Source: CAZQYC01 sp043746555
GTDB lineage: Bacteria > Pseudomonadota > Gammaproteobacteria > Steroidobacterales > Steroidobacteraceae
Assembly (NCBI GenBank): GCA_043746555.1
Contig: JAYTQU010000169.1
Span: 1 to 9,702, forward strand
Length of the DNA stretch: 9,702 nt
Direction: 5' to 3'
A program made the translations under genes and the position numbers. A model generated the notes under the pieces. It had not been told where the DNA came from and made no database searches. It saw nothing but the letters and a program-made list of their open reading frames with translations. Each line of letters begins with the position of its first letter. The stretch's first letter is position 1. Of this stretch, positions 1 to 5,814 are shown piece after piece.

Positions 1-2
1 TT

Positions 3-140
3 CATGTATCGAATTCATTCGGTACGACGGTCGCGCACGCTAGGCTTGGCATGATAAACGAATCGAGCCGCGCAGCGGCCGGAACCACCGTGGAAGCCAT
101 GCACATCCATACATATTCGGGTCATTGGACTCGCCAATGA
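3..140 (+). CDS. C-terminal end of an unrecognised protein (partial, cut by window edge)
   Basis: This frame is open from the left edge for 45 codons and ends in TGA at 138-140. The last residues read roughly ...TTVEAMHIHTYSGHWTRQ. I do not recognise the family. The main support is context: its stop overlaps the ATG of the downstream symporter as ATGA (137-140), the classic arrangement of translationally coupled genes in one operon. The other two + frames stop at about 41 and 52, so neither can run into the symporter start. A 45-codon open stretch can occur by chance, and a gene ending at the frame-2 stop near 43 is the alternative. If real, this gene is co-transcribed with the transporter. 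Confidence 0.35.
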   Translation, partial: HVSNSFGTTVAHARLGMINESSRAAAGTTVEAMHIHTYSGHWTRQ

Positions 141-1252
141 CCGCGACATCAGCGCGGATTAAAGTCGATACGCGTACCAAGCTCTTTTACGGCTTCGGCT
201 CGGTAGCGTACGGGATTAAGGATAACGGCTTTCGCGCTCTTCTCCTTATCTATTACAACCAAGTCGTCGGCTTGCCCGCAGGCTTGGTCGCCACCGCCAT
301 CATGATCGCGTTGGTCGTCGATTCGGTTTTCGATCCGATCATCGGACAGATTTCCGATACTTGGCATTCGAAGTGGGGACGGCGTCATCCGTTCATGTAT
401 GCGGCCGCTCCGCCGTCTGCATTGTCGTTTCTGATGTTATGGAATCCGCTCCTCCGTTGGTCGCAGTCGGCATTGATCGCGTATCTGGCAATCACATCGG
501 TGATCGTGCGCACATTCATCACCTTGTTCGAAATTCCCAACTCCGCGCTCGTCTCGGAGTTCACTACCAACTACGACGAGCGCACTTCCATCATTAGTTA
601 CAAGTATCTGTTCTTCTTCTGGGGCAGCCTCACTCTCTCGGTGTTGACGTATCGCGTCTTGATGGTGACCGACGCGACGCATCCAGTAGGCCAACTCAAC
701 CCTGAAAGCTACGTGCGTTACGGTTGGGTGGCATCCGCGCTGATGCTCGCCGCAATATTGATCTCGTCGCTCGGCACGCATCGCTGGATACCACTGTTAC
801 GCAATGCGAAACAAATCGGCAAACGATCATTGATGACGATAGCCAAGGAAATGTATCAAACGCTGGCACATCGCTCGTTCTTAATGGTGCCGTCAGCCGC
901 GCTGTGCAAAGGCATGGCCATCGGCATTTCTGGGTCACTCGCCTTATATATGAATACGTTTTTTTGGCAACTCAGCGCCCCGCAGCTAGCCTTTCTCACT
1001 TTGGAAGGATTCTTTACCGCGCTGTTGGCCGCCTGGTTAACGCCACGCGTGTCGGAATACTTCGGCAAGAAACGCAGCATCATTTGGTCCTTGGGATTGT
1101 CGCTCGTGATTGGCGTAACGCCCCAAGTGCTGCGCGTATTCGGATTGTTTCTCGAAAACGGTTCGCCGTGGTTAGTGCCCGCGCTGTTCGTGCATGGCCT
1201 AAATGGCGGGTTTCTTTCCCGGATTGAAATCAGAAGACATGCCCGACGGTGA
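137..1252 (+). pseudogene. GPH-family (MelB-like) sugar:cation symporter, C-terminally truncated
   Basis: This is the N-terminal three quarters of a major-facilitator transporter of the glycoside-pentoside-hexuronide:cation symporter family, acting in the inner membrane. The family hallmark after membrane segment 2 is clear: D62, D66-P, G70, S73-D74 and GRR at 81-83, matching the D-x3-DP-x2-G-x2-D...GRR signature of MelB relatives. About ten hydrophobic segments follow. Family members are usually 440-500 residues. Here homology stops near residue 355 (WLVPALFVHGLNGG), before the conserved late loop and the last two segments, and about 15 unrelated residues lead to the stop. From about 1203 the DNA matches a cyclase gene in another frame, so the end is a deletion junction. 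I chose ATG 137 over TTG 125 because it forms the ATGA overlap with the upstream frame. A truncated product could still be made, but transport function is unlikely. Confidence 0.75.
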
Positions 1253-1442
1253 AGGCTGGGCGGTGGAAAGCATCACGCTGTCCACTCACAACGGCACACA
1301 CATGGATGCACCGTGGCATTTTCACTCGACCACCGACTACGCCTGCGCGACGGCGCTCGCCGCTAGCGTTAACGCCATCGCACTCAATCTGGCTATCGAG
1401 ATTGGGATTTGTTTGCTTGGCATACCACACCTGATTGAATGA
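1203..1442 (+). pseudogene. Internal fragment of a cyclase (kynurenine-formamidase-like) gene
   Basis: Translated in this frame, the first 40 or so codons read as the metal-binding core of the cyclase family (Pfam cyclase; KynB and related amidohydrolases): FPGLKSEDMPDGEGWAVE, then LSTHNGTHMDAPWHF. The HxxxHxD ligand pattern is H29, H33 and D35, followed by H39-F40. Normal members are roughly 210-290 residues with about 50-60 residues before this motif. Here a stop (1200-1202) directly precedes the fragment. After HSTTD (about 1340) the expected family sequence is lost, and the frame ends at 1442 in hydrophobic sequence I cannot assign. It is therefore an internal piece with both ends missing, joined at its 5' side to the truncated symporter. 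The ATG at 1203 has no clear ribosome binding site and is unlikely to be used. The fragment suggests the lost neighbour was a catabolic hydrolase gene beside the transporter. Confidence 0.65.
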
Positions 1443-1455
1443 CACGAAATTGCAG

Positions 1456-1469
1456 TTTGTGCGTATCAA
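1456..1469. promoter_or_regulatory. Possible FNR/Anr-type box upstream of hemN
   Basis: TTTGT-GCGT-ATCAA matches the FNR/Anr consensus TTGAT-N4-ATCAA at 8 of 10 fixed positions, with one perfect half-site. It lies about 104 bases before the hemN start codon. Oxygen-independent hemN is a well-known FNR/Anr target in proteobacteria, which is the reason for naming it. The left half-site is weak, and such a match can arise by chance. Confidence 0.25.
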
Positions 1470-1476
1470 CTTTCGG

Positions 1477-1497
1477 AGCATGGCAACGTACCATGCT
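1477..1497. repeat. Perfect 7-bp inverted repeat (AGCATGG / CCATGCT) upstream of hemN
   Basis: The arms AGCATGG (1477-1483) and CCATGCT (1491-1497) are perfect reverse complements separated by 7 bases, in the otherwise gene-free 1443-1572 stretch. No T-run follows on either strand, so an intrinsic terminator is unlikely. A protein-binding operator or a leader hairpin of the hemN transcript would fit. The centre lies about 86 bases before the hemN ATG. I see no convincing -35/-10 pair in this gap. Confidence 0.35.
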
Positions 1498-1572
1498 ACG
1501 CAAACGTTCTAATCGACAACGGCCTATCGATAACTAAAAGCCCAGCACTCTGTCCATGATCGCCCATACGCC

Positions 1573-2982
1573 ATGTCCTCCGCCATAACCACTGTCTGTT
1601 TCGATGCCGATCTCATCCGTCGCTACGACCGCAATGGGCCGCGATATACTTCGTACCCCACCGCCGTGCAATTTCATACAGGATTTACCGATATAGACTA
1701 TCGCGATGCCGCCGCCGACAGCAATCGAACCAACGAGCCCAATCAAACCAACGCCCCACTGTCACTCTATGTCCACGTGCCGTTTTGTTTCAGTCCGTGC
1801 TTTTTCTGCGGTTGCAATAAAATCATCACCCGCGACGCGGCAAAAGCACAACGGTACTTAGAGTATTTGTATCGCGAGATTTCGTTGCAAGCACCGCTGT
1901 TCGCCGATACGCGCGCGGTAGAGCAACTGCATTTCGGCGGCGGCACGCCGACCTTTCTGTCGCTTGACCAACTTGCCGGACTGATCGACACGTTAGCCGG
2001 CAATTTTCAGCTCACCGACTCGCCGACTCGCGAGTACTCCATCGAAATCGATCCGCGCACATTGACCGCCGACAGCTTACCGGCGCTCGCACGTATGGGA
2101 TTCAATCGCGTGAGTCTAGGCGTGCAGGATTTCGATCCGGAAGTGCAGCGCGCCGTGAATCGCGTGCAATCGATCAATGCAACGCTCGATGCCATCGTGC
2201 AAGCGCGCGCCGACGGATTCAATTCGGTCAGCGTCGATCTAATCTATGGGTTGCCAAAGCAAACCGTGACCAGCTTTGCGCGCACGCTCGACACCGTCAT
2301 CGCCGCAAGGCCGGACCGGCTTGCCGTCTACGGCTACGCGCACATGCCGCGCATGTTCAAAGCGCAACGCCAAATCAACAAACCGGATTTGCCGACCGCG
2401 GCGATACGCATCGAACTGCTGGGACTCACTATCGAAAAACTCACGAAGGCCGGATATGTCTACATCGGCGTGGATCATTTCGCATTGCCCGGCGACGAAC
2501 TGGTGCGCGCGCAAAGCGACGGAACATTACATCGCAACTTTCAAGGCTATTCCACGCGCGCCGAATTCGATCTGGTCGCGCTGGGCGTGAGTTCGATCAG
2601 TAAGCTTGGACCGACCTATTCGCAAAATGCCAAGACCCTTCCTGAATACTACGCCGCGCTCGGTATTGGTCGCTTGCCGGTTCAACGCGGTATCGCACTC
2701 AACCGAGATGACCTTATTCGTCGTGACGTTATTCAACAGATCATGTGTCAAGGCGTATTGGATTTCGCGCGCATCTCCGGACAATTCGACATCGACTTCA
2801 AGCTCTATTTCGAGAGCGAGTTGGATCAGCTGCGGAACTTCGCGCACGATGGCTTGATAGAACAATCGAGCCGCAACGTCGTCATTACGCCGAAGGGTCG
2901 GCTGTTGCTACGAAACATAGCCATGGTGTTCGACGCTTATCTGCCGAATGCAAACGCGCAGACTTTTTCGAAGGCAATCTAG
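1573..2982 (+). CDS. hemN: Oxygen-independent coproporphyrinogen III dehydrogenase
   Basis: This radical-SAM enzyme performs the anaerobic oxidative decarboxylation of coproporphyrinogen III to protoporphyrinogen IX in cytoplasmic heme synthesis. The [4Fe-4S] motif C72-x3-C76-x2-C79-x-C81 is intact, preceded by YVHVPF with the SAM-stacking tyrosine at 67, and followed by GGGTPT (122-127). Further HemN-specific blocks are RYTSYPT (24-30), GVQDF, DLIYGLPKQ, DHFALPGDEL, LHRNFQGY, and the C-terminal winged-helix part with GRLLLRNIAMVFDAYL. The length of 469 residues is close to the usual 455-460. These blocks separate true HemN from HemW-like relatives. An oddity is a tandem hexapeptide (NRTNEP, NQTNAP; residues 51-62) just before the radical-SAM core. 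The gene begins 130 bases after the broken cyclase fragment, and the macro-domain gene follows 14 bases after its stop. The ATG start has no strong Shine-Dalgarno but places the conserved N-terminus correctly. Confidence 0.96.
   Translation: MSSAITTVCFDADLIRRYDRNGPRYTSYPTAVQFHTGFTDIDYRDAAADSNRTNEPNQTNAPLSLYVHVPFCFSPCFFCGCNKIITRDAAKAQRYLEYLYREISLQAPLFADTRAVEQLHFGGGTPTFLSLDQLAGLIDTLAGNFQLTDSPTREYSIEIDPRTLTADSLPALARMGFNRVSLGVQDFDPEVQRAVNRVQSINATLDAIVQARADGFNSVSVDLIYGLPKQTVTSFARTLDTVIAARPDRLAVYGYAHMPRMFKAQRQINKPDLPTAAIRIELLGLTIEKLTKAGYVYIGVDHFALPGDELVRAQSDGTLHRNFQGYSTRAEFDLVALGVSSISKLGPTYSQNAKTLPEYYAALGIGRLPVQRGIALNRDDLIRRDVIQQIMCQGVLDFARISGQFDIDFKLYFESELDQLRNFAHDGLIEQSSRNVVITPKGRLLLRNIAMVFDAYLPNANAQTFSKAI
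1723..1758 (+). repeat. 18-bp imperfect tandem duplication inside hemN
   Basis: Two adjacent 18-base units (1723-1740 and 1741-1758) agree at 14 of 18 positions, including the shared cores AATC and AACCAACG. They stay in frame and encode NRTNEP followed by NQTNAP. The unit sits in the linker between the HemN N-terminal region and the radical-SAM core. Confidence 0.7.
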
Positions 2983-2996
2983 CGAGCGAACATTCA

Positions 2997-3491
2997 ATGA
3001 TCTACATTGTTAACGGCGACATTTTGCTCAGCCAAGCTCAAGCGATCGCCCACGGGGTCGCGCCCAACGATCCCATGGCGCACGGACTGTCACTCGCCAT
3101 TCATCAACGCTTTCCGGCAATGCACAAAGATTTTCATCATTGGTGCAGTCGCACTCACGCCAAACCCGGCGAAGCGTGGGTATGGGATGGCCCCGGTGGC
3201 GAACGAATTGTGAATCTTCTTACGCAAGAACCGGCCATCAATCACACTCACCATGTCGGCAAAGCGACCGTCAAGCACGTACGGGATGCGCTCAAAGCGC
3301 TGCGAAAGATAATCGAAGCCGAACCGATTACTTCAATCGCATTGCCTCGATTGGCAACCGGCGTCGGCGGTTTGCAGTGGACGGATGTAGAACCGCTTAT
3401 TCGCGAGCAGCTTGGCGATTGCAAAATCCCCGTTTATGTCCATGGGGAATATCAGCCTGGCGTAAGGGCGGTGGAACAAGCTGCCGCTTGA
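2997..3491 (+). CDS. Macro-domain (Appr-1''-p processing family) protein
   Basis: This is a stand-alone 164-residue macro domain, a fold that binds ADP-ribose and in some classes removes it from proteins, nucleic acids or acetyl-ADP-ribose. It opens with the typical strand MIYIVNGDIL (GD at 7-8) and QAIAHGV. Near the C-terminus it has the ligand loop block ALPRLATGVGGLQWTDVEPL (115-134), as in ALC1-like/TARG1 and DarG-type macro domains. Aligned from memory to human TARG1, the catalytic lysine and aspartate positions are Q77 (in LLTQ) and G124, so hydrolysis by the TARG1 mechanism is not assured. The start at 2997 gives a complete domain; an upstream extension of the frame lies inside hemN and has no homology. 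There is no signal peptide, so it is cytoplasmic. It lies 14 bases downstream of hemN and is probably in the same transcript. No DarT-like toxin is adjacent. Confidence 0.88.
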   Translation: MIYIVNGDILLSQAQAIAHGVAPNDPMAHGLSLAIHQRFPAMHKDFHHWCSRTHAKPGEAWVWDGPGGERIVNLLTQEPAINHTHHVGKATVKHVRDALKALRKIIEAEPITSIALPRLATGVGGLQWTDVEPLIREQLGDCKIPVYVHGEYQPGVRAVEQAAA

Positions 3492-3512
3492 GTGCGCGCG
3501 GTATGCGAACGC

Positions 3513-4301
3513 TTATCGCGCCTTGAGCGGCGCGGCACCCAAGTGGAAGCCGCTATCCACCAAAATAAATTCGCCGGTTGTCAAACTCGCGCCTAGCAGC
3601 AACCACACAATGGCATCCGATACCGCTTCGGGTGAAATCGTTTGCTTGAGTGGCACGGACGCTTCATAGTTTGCCTTGGCGCTGGCGTAAACCTTATCGC
3701 CAAACCCTTGTTGCAGCCAACGCGTTTCGACAAAGCCTGGACACACCGCATTGACACGAATCTCTGGCGCGAGTGCGCGCGCGAGCGACAACGTCATTGT
3801 ATTGAGTGCGCCCTTCGACGCGGCATAGGCAACCGACGAACCATTGCCTACCACGCCGGCGATGGACGCCACATTTACCACTGCGCCTTTGCCCTGGGCT
3901 TGCATCGTCGGCGCCACTGCTCGAGTCATTTGAAAGCTGCCAATAACATTCACTGCGTAGATACGGTGAAAATCCTCGGCATCCAACGCCGCTAAATCGC
4001 GATGGTTCGGAACGAACTTGGTAATGCCGGCGTTATTCACTAAGCCATCGATTCGACCCCATTTGTCGAGCGCGGCTTGCGCGAGGCGATGGCAATCTGC
4101 ATCGTCGGCAACGTTGGCTTGCACAACGATGGCTTCGCCCCCCGCCGCTTCGCATTGCTTCGCAGTTTCGTGAGCCTCGGTTTCGCTCTTGGTGTAATTG
4201 ATGACAACGCGACAGCGGCGTTTCGCTAAATCAATCGCGCAGGCAGCGCCGATTCCCGTGCCCGAGCCGGTCACGATCACAACTTCGTTATTCGTTTGCA
4301 T
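3513..4301 (-). CDS. SDR-family NAD(P)-dependent oxidoreductase
   Basis: This is a classical short-chain dehydrogenase/reductase of 262 residues, the usual size, and is cytoplasmic. Visible motifs are the nucleotide-binding TGSGTGIG (11-18), NNAG (89-92), the active-site N118, S146 in NVASIAG, Y159-x3-K163 in YAASKGA, and CPGFVETRW after the catalytic lysine. It resembles FabG-like 3-oxoacyl reductases and sugar or alcohol dehydrogenases, but the substrate cannot be read from sequence. I chose ATG 4301 because GTGGAG ends 6 bases before it. TTG 4337 and ATG 4307 in the same frame lack a spaced ribosome binding site. It is the last gene of a - strand block behind the MetE-like gene and the MFS remnant, and converges on the macro-domain gene with 21 bases between stops. 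Only 32 bases separate it from the remnant's stop, so it may be transcribed from the MetE-like promoter. Confidence 0.92.
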   Translation of the reverse strand: MQTNNEVVIVTGSGTGIGAACAIDLAKRRCRVVINYTKSETEAHETAKQCEAAGGEAIVVQANVADDADCHRLAQAALDKWGRIDGLVNNAGITKFVPNHRDLAALDAEDFHRIYAVNVIGSFQMTRAVAPTMQAQGKGAVVNVASIAGVVGNGSSVAYAASKGALNTMTLSLARALAPEIRVNAVCPGFVETRWLQQGFGDKVYASAKANYEASVPLKQTISPEAVSDAIVWLLLGASLTTGEFILVDSGFHLGAAPLKAR

Positions 4302-4333
4302 TGGCATCTCCACTTGTCGATTCACTTCAATGG

Positions 4334-4501
4334 TCAATTCACTGGACTTTTTGACTGGAATTTTTTTGCAGCGCGATCGGCCATGACGCTACAAAGGATG
4401 AGCGACGCGGAAATCTCGTTTAAGAGACCGGTCACCGACATGAAACTGGTGGCGACGAAAAAATTACCGGCGGTGAGAATGGCGAGACGACGATCGTGCA
4501 T
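4334..4501 (-). pseudogene. Remnant of an MFS transporter (start plus first membrane segment)
   Basis: A 55-codon frame starts at ATG 4501 and ends in TGA 4334-4336. Residues 4-34 (RRLAILTAGNFFVATSFM, then SVTGLLNEISASL) read like the first membrane segment and following loop of a DHA1-type major-facilitator exporter, whose typical opening is RLxxLxxGNFxxGTxxxxxxGLLPEIAxxL. A full member has about 400 residues and twelve segments. Here sequence jumps after ISASL to ILCSVMADRAAKKFQSKSPVN and stops. This short tail could be the original C-terminal end, in which case an internal in-frame deletion removed nearly everything between. No Shine-Dalgarno is obvious. It lies 90 bases after the MetE-like stop and 32 before the SDR start on the same strand, as expected for the middle gene of a former three-gene operon. 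A small hydrophobic protein in its own right is the alternative. Confidence 0.5.
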
Positions 4502-4530
4502 AGGTCGTCAAAATATCATGGCGACACTCA

Positions 4531-4547
4531 ATCCGCGCGATCCGCGC
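4531..4547. repeat. Two tandem ATCCGCGC units between the MetE-like gene and the MFS remnant
   Basis: ATCCGCGC occurs at 4531-4538 and again at 4540-4547, a 9-base period. It lies in the 90-base gap after the MetE-like stop. No hairpin followed by a T-run is visible in this gap, so I call no terminator here. The function of the repeat is unknown and it may be chance in GC-rich DNA. Confidence 0.4.
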
Positions 4548-4591
4548 AGAACAAAGATCCACGTTTCGAGTAATGGAATCGTTAGCAGTCG

Positions 4592-5713
4592 CTATGCGTC
4601 GGGCCAAACTTCGCGCGCGATCTCCACGACCAACCGCAACTTTGCCGCTTGTTGTTCGACTTGAATGTCGTTGCCGTGCACTGTGCTGGCGAATCCACAT
4701 TGCGGCGACAGGCACAGTTGTCCGAGTGGCGCGTATTGGGCAGCTTCGTCGATACGTCGCTTGATCTCGTCTTTTTTTTCCAACTGACCGAGTTTAGTCG
4801 TGATCAATCCAAGCACCGCGTGTTTGTTCTTCGGTAAAAAGCGCAGTGGTTTGAAGTCACCGCTACGTGCGTCGTCGTATTCCAGAAAATAGGCGTCAAC
4901 ATTCATCTCACTAAAAAGCGCTTGCGCCACCGGCTCGTAACTGCCTTGCGCGGCCCAAGTGCTTTTGAAATTGCCACGACACAAATGCACCGCGAGCGTC
5001 ATGCCTGCCGGCTTTTGCGCGACGACGAGATTGATAAATTTTGCGTAGCGATGCGGCAGCTCATCGGGATCGTCGCCCCGCTGACGCGCGGCTGCGCGCA
5101 TTTTGTCGTCGCAGAGATAGGCGAGATTAGTATCGTCCATTTGCACATACGTACAGCCGGCCTTGGCGAGCGAACGCAATTCATCGCCGTAAGCGTTCGC
5201 GATATCTTGATAAAAAACCGGATCGAGTTCGGGGTAGTGCTCGCGACTAATTCCCGCGCGACCGCCGCGAAAGTGCAACATAGTTGGCGATGGAATCGAG
5301 ACTTTCGCCGTGCTGCCGGGCGCGAGCTGACTCTTTAAGTATTGAAAATCGGCGAGTTGAATGTCTTTGACGTGACGAACTTTATCGATCACGCGCATCA
5401 CCGGCGGCGCGAGCTCTTCCGTACCGTCCGGTTTCTTGACGGTGACGGGAATATCGCTTTTTACCCCACCCAATTGTTCGAGAAAGTCGACGTGAAAATA
5501 GGTGCGCCGGTACTCTCCATCGGTGATCGACTTTATCCCCACGCTCTCTTGAAATTTGACGACGCCCGTGATCGCCGCGTCTTCGGCAACTCGAAGTTGC
5601 GACTGCGTGATCTTGCCCTGGCTGAATTGCTCGCGTGCATCCAGTAGCGCTTTGGTCCGCAAGAAGCTGCCGACATGATCGGCGCGAAACGGCGGTGTCG
5701 TTTTTGCAGTCAT
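4592..5713 (-). CDS. Cobalamin-independent methionine synthase family protein (MetE C-terminal domain type, YxjG-like)
   Basis: This 373-residue protein consists of the catalytic C-terminal barrel of MetE without the N-terminal half, the usual size of the YxjG/YxjH-like group. It is cytoplasmic. The N-terminus FRADHVGSFLR (9-19) is the family opening. The zinc and thiol-activating ligands are present: H243 and C245 (VHLCRGN), E278 (LEYDD) and C339 (SPQCGFAS), with QMDD at 191-194. Zinc-thiolate methyl transfer is the known chemistry of the superfamily. Single-domain members act with varied methyl donors and acceptors, and epoxyalkane:coenzyme M transferase is a relative, so true MetE function should not be assumed. 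I chose ATG 5713 because GGAGGAG ends 3 bases before it and the family N-terminus begins there; an in-frame start at 5770 has no such support. A LysR gene diverges 101 bases away, and an MFS remnant and an SDR follow on the same strand. Confidence 0.92.
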   Translation of the reverse strand: MTAKTTPPFRADHVGSFLRTKALLDAREQFSQGKITQSQLRVAEDAAITGVVKFQESVGIKSITDGEYRRTYFHVDFLEQLGGVKSDIPVTVKKPDGTEELAPPVMRVIDKVRHVKDIQLADFQYLKSQLAPGSTAKVSIPSPTMLHFRGGRAGISREHYPELDPVFYQDIANAYGDELRSLAKAGCTYVQMDDTNLAYLCDDKMRAAARQRGDDPDELPHRYAKFINLVVAQKPAGMTLAVHLCRGNFKSTWAAQGSYEPVAQALFSEMNVDAYFLEYDDARSGDFKPLRFLPKNKHAVLGLITTKLGQLEKKDEIKRRIDEAAQYAPLGQLCLSPQCGFASTVHGNDIQVEQQAAKLRLVVEIAREVWPDA

Positions 5714-5715
5714 AT

Positions 5716-5722
5716 GCTCCTC
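5716..5722 (-). promoter_or_regulatory. Strong Shine-Dalgarno of the MetE-like gene
   Basis: On the - strand GGAGGAG is followed by CAT and then the ATG at 5713, leaving 5 bases between GGAGG and the start codon. It is the best ribosome binding site in the window and decides this start against longer in-frame options. Confidence 0.75.
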
Positions 5723-5758
5723 CGGCATTGGCGAATGGCGCAGTATTGGCCGATCTGG

Positions 5759-5810
5759 GTTATTCTTCAATCGGATTCAACGCATAACGAGTATGTGAAT
5801 TTCGAATAAC
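5759..5810. promoter_or_regulatory. Candidate LysR-type operator in the divergent MetE-like/LysR intergenic region
   Basis: Nested dyads fill the 101-base gap between the divergent starts. The outer arms GTTATTC (5759-5765) and GAATAAC (5804-5810) are perfect reverse complements. Inside them are ATTCA (5775-5779) with TGAAT (5796-5800), and CATA (5783-5786) with TATG (5792-5795), the last two pairs offset by 3 bases. LysR-type regulators commonly bind interrupted AT-rich dyads in the shared promoter with a divergently transcribed target. The outer arms end 5 bases before the LysR ATG, so binding would fit autorepression. The exact box is inferred. Confidence 0.4.
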
Positions 5811-5814
5811 AGTC

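Noticed and set aside
724..1227. Out-of-frame 167-codon reading frame inside the symporter
   Set aside because: It is arginine-rich and without family features, while the symporter frame covers it with clear homology.
2745..2996. Upstream in-frame extension of the macro-domain gene
   Set aside because: It lies wholly inside hemN, has no family resemblance, and the ATG at 2997 gives the complete domain N-terminus.
2997..4301. Macro-domain gene as antitoxin of a DarTG-like toxin-antitoxin pair
   Set aside because: The neighbours are hemN and a convergent SDR; no DarT-like ADP-ribosyltransferase is present.
4302..4337. Longer SDR start (TTG 4337 or ATG 4307)
   Set aside because: The family N-terminus begins at the nucleotide-binding strand just after ATG 4301, and the GTGGAG ribosome site is correctly spaced only for 4301.
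4296..4664. A + strand frame of about 120 codons across the SDR/MetE-like gap
   Set aside because: It is antisense to the SDR start, MFS remnant and MetE-like end, with no recognisable domain and unnatural composition.
5714..5770. Longer start for the MetE-like protein at 5770
   Set aside because: It would add 19 residues without family similarity and ignore the strong GGAGGAG site serving 5713.
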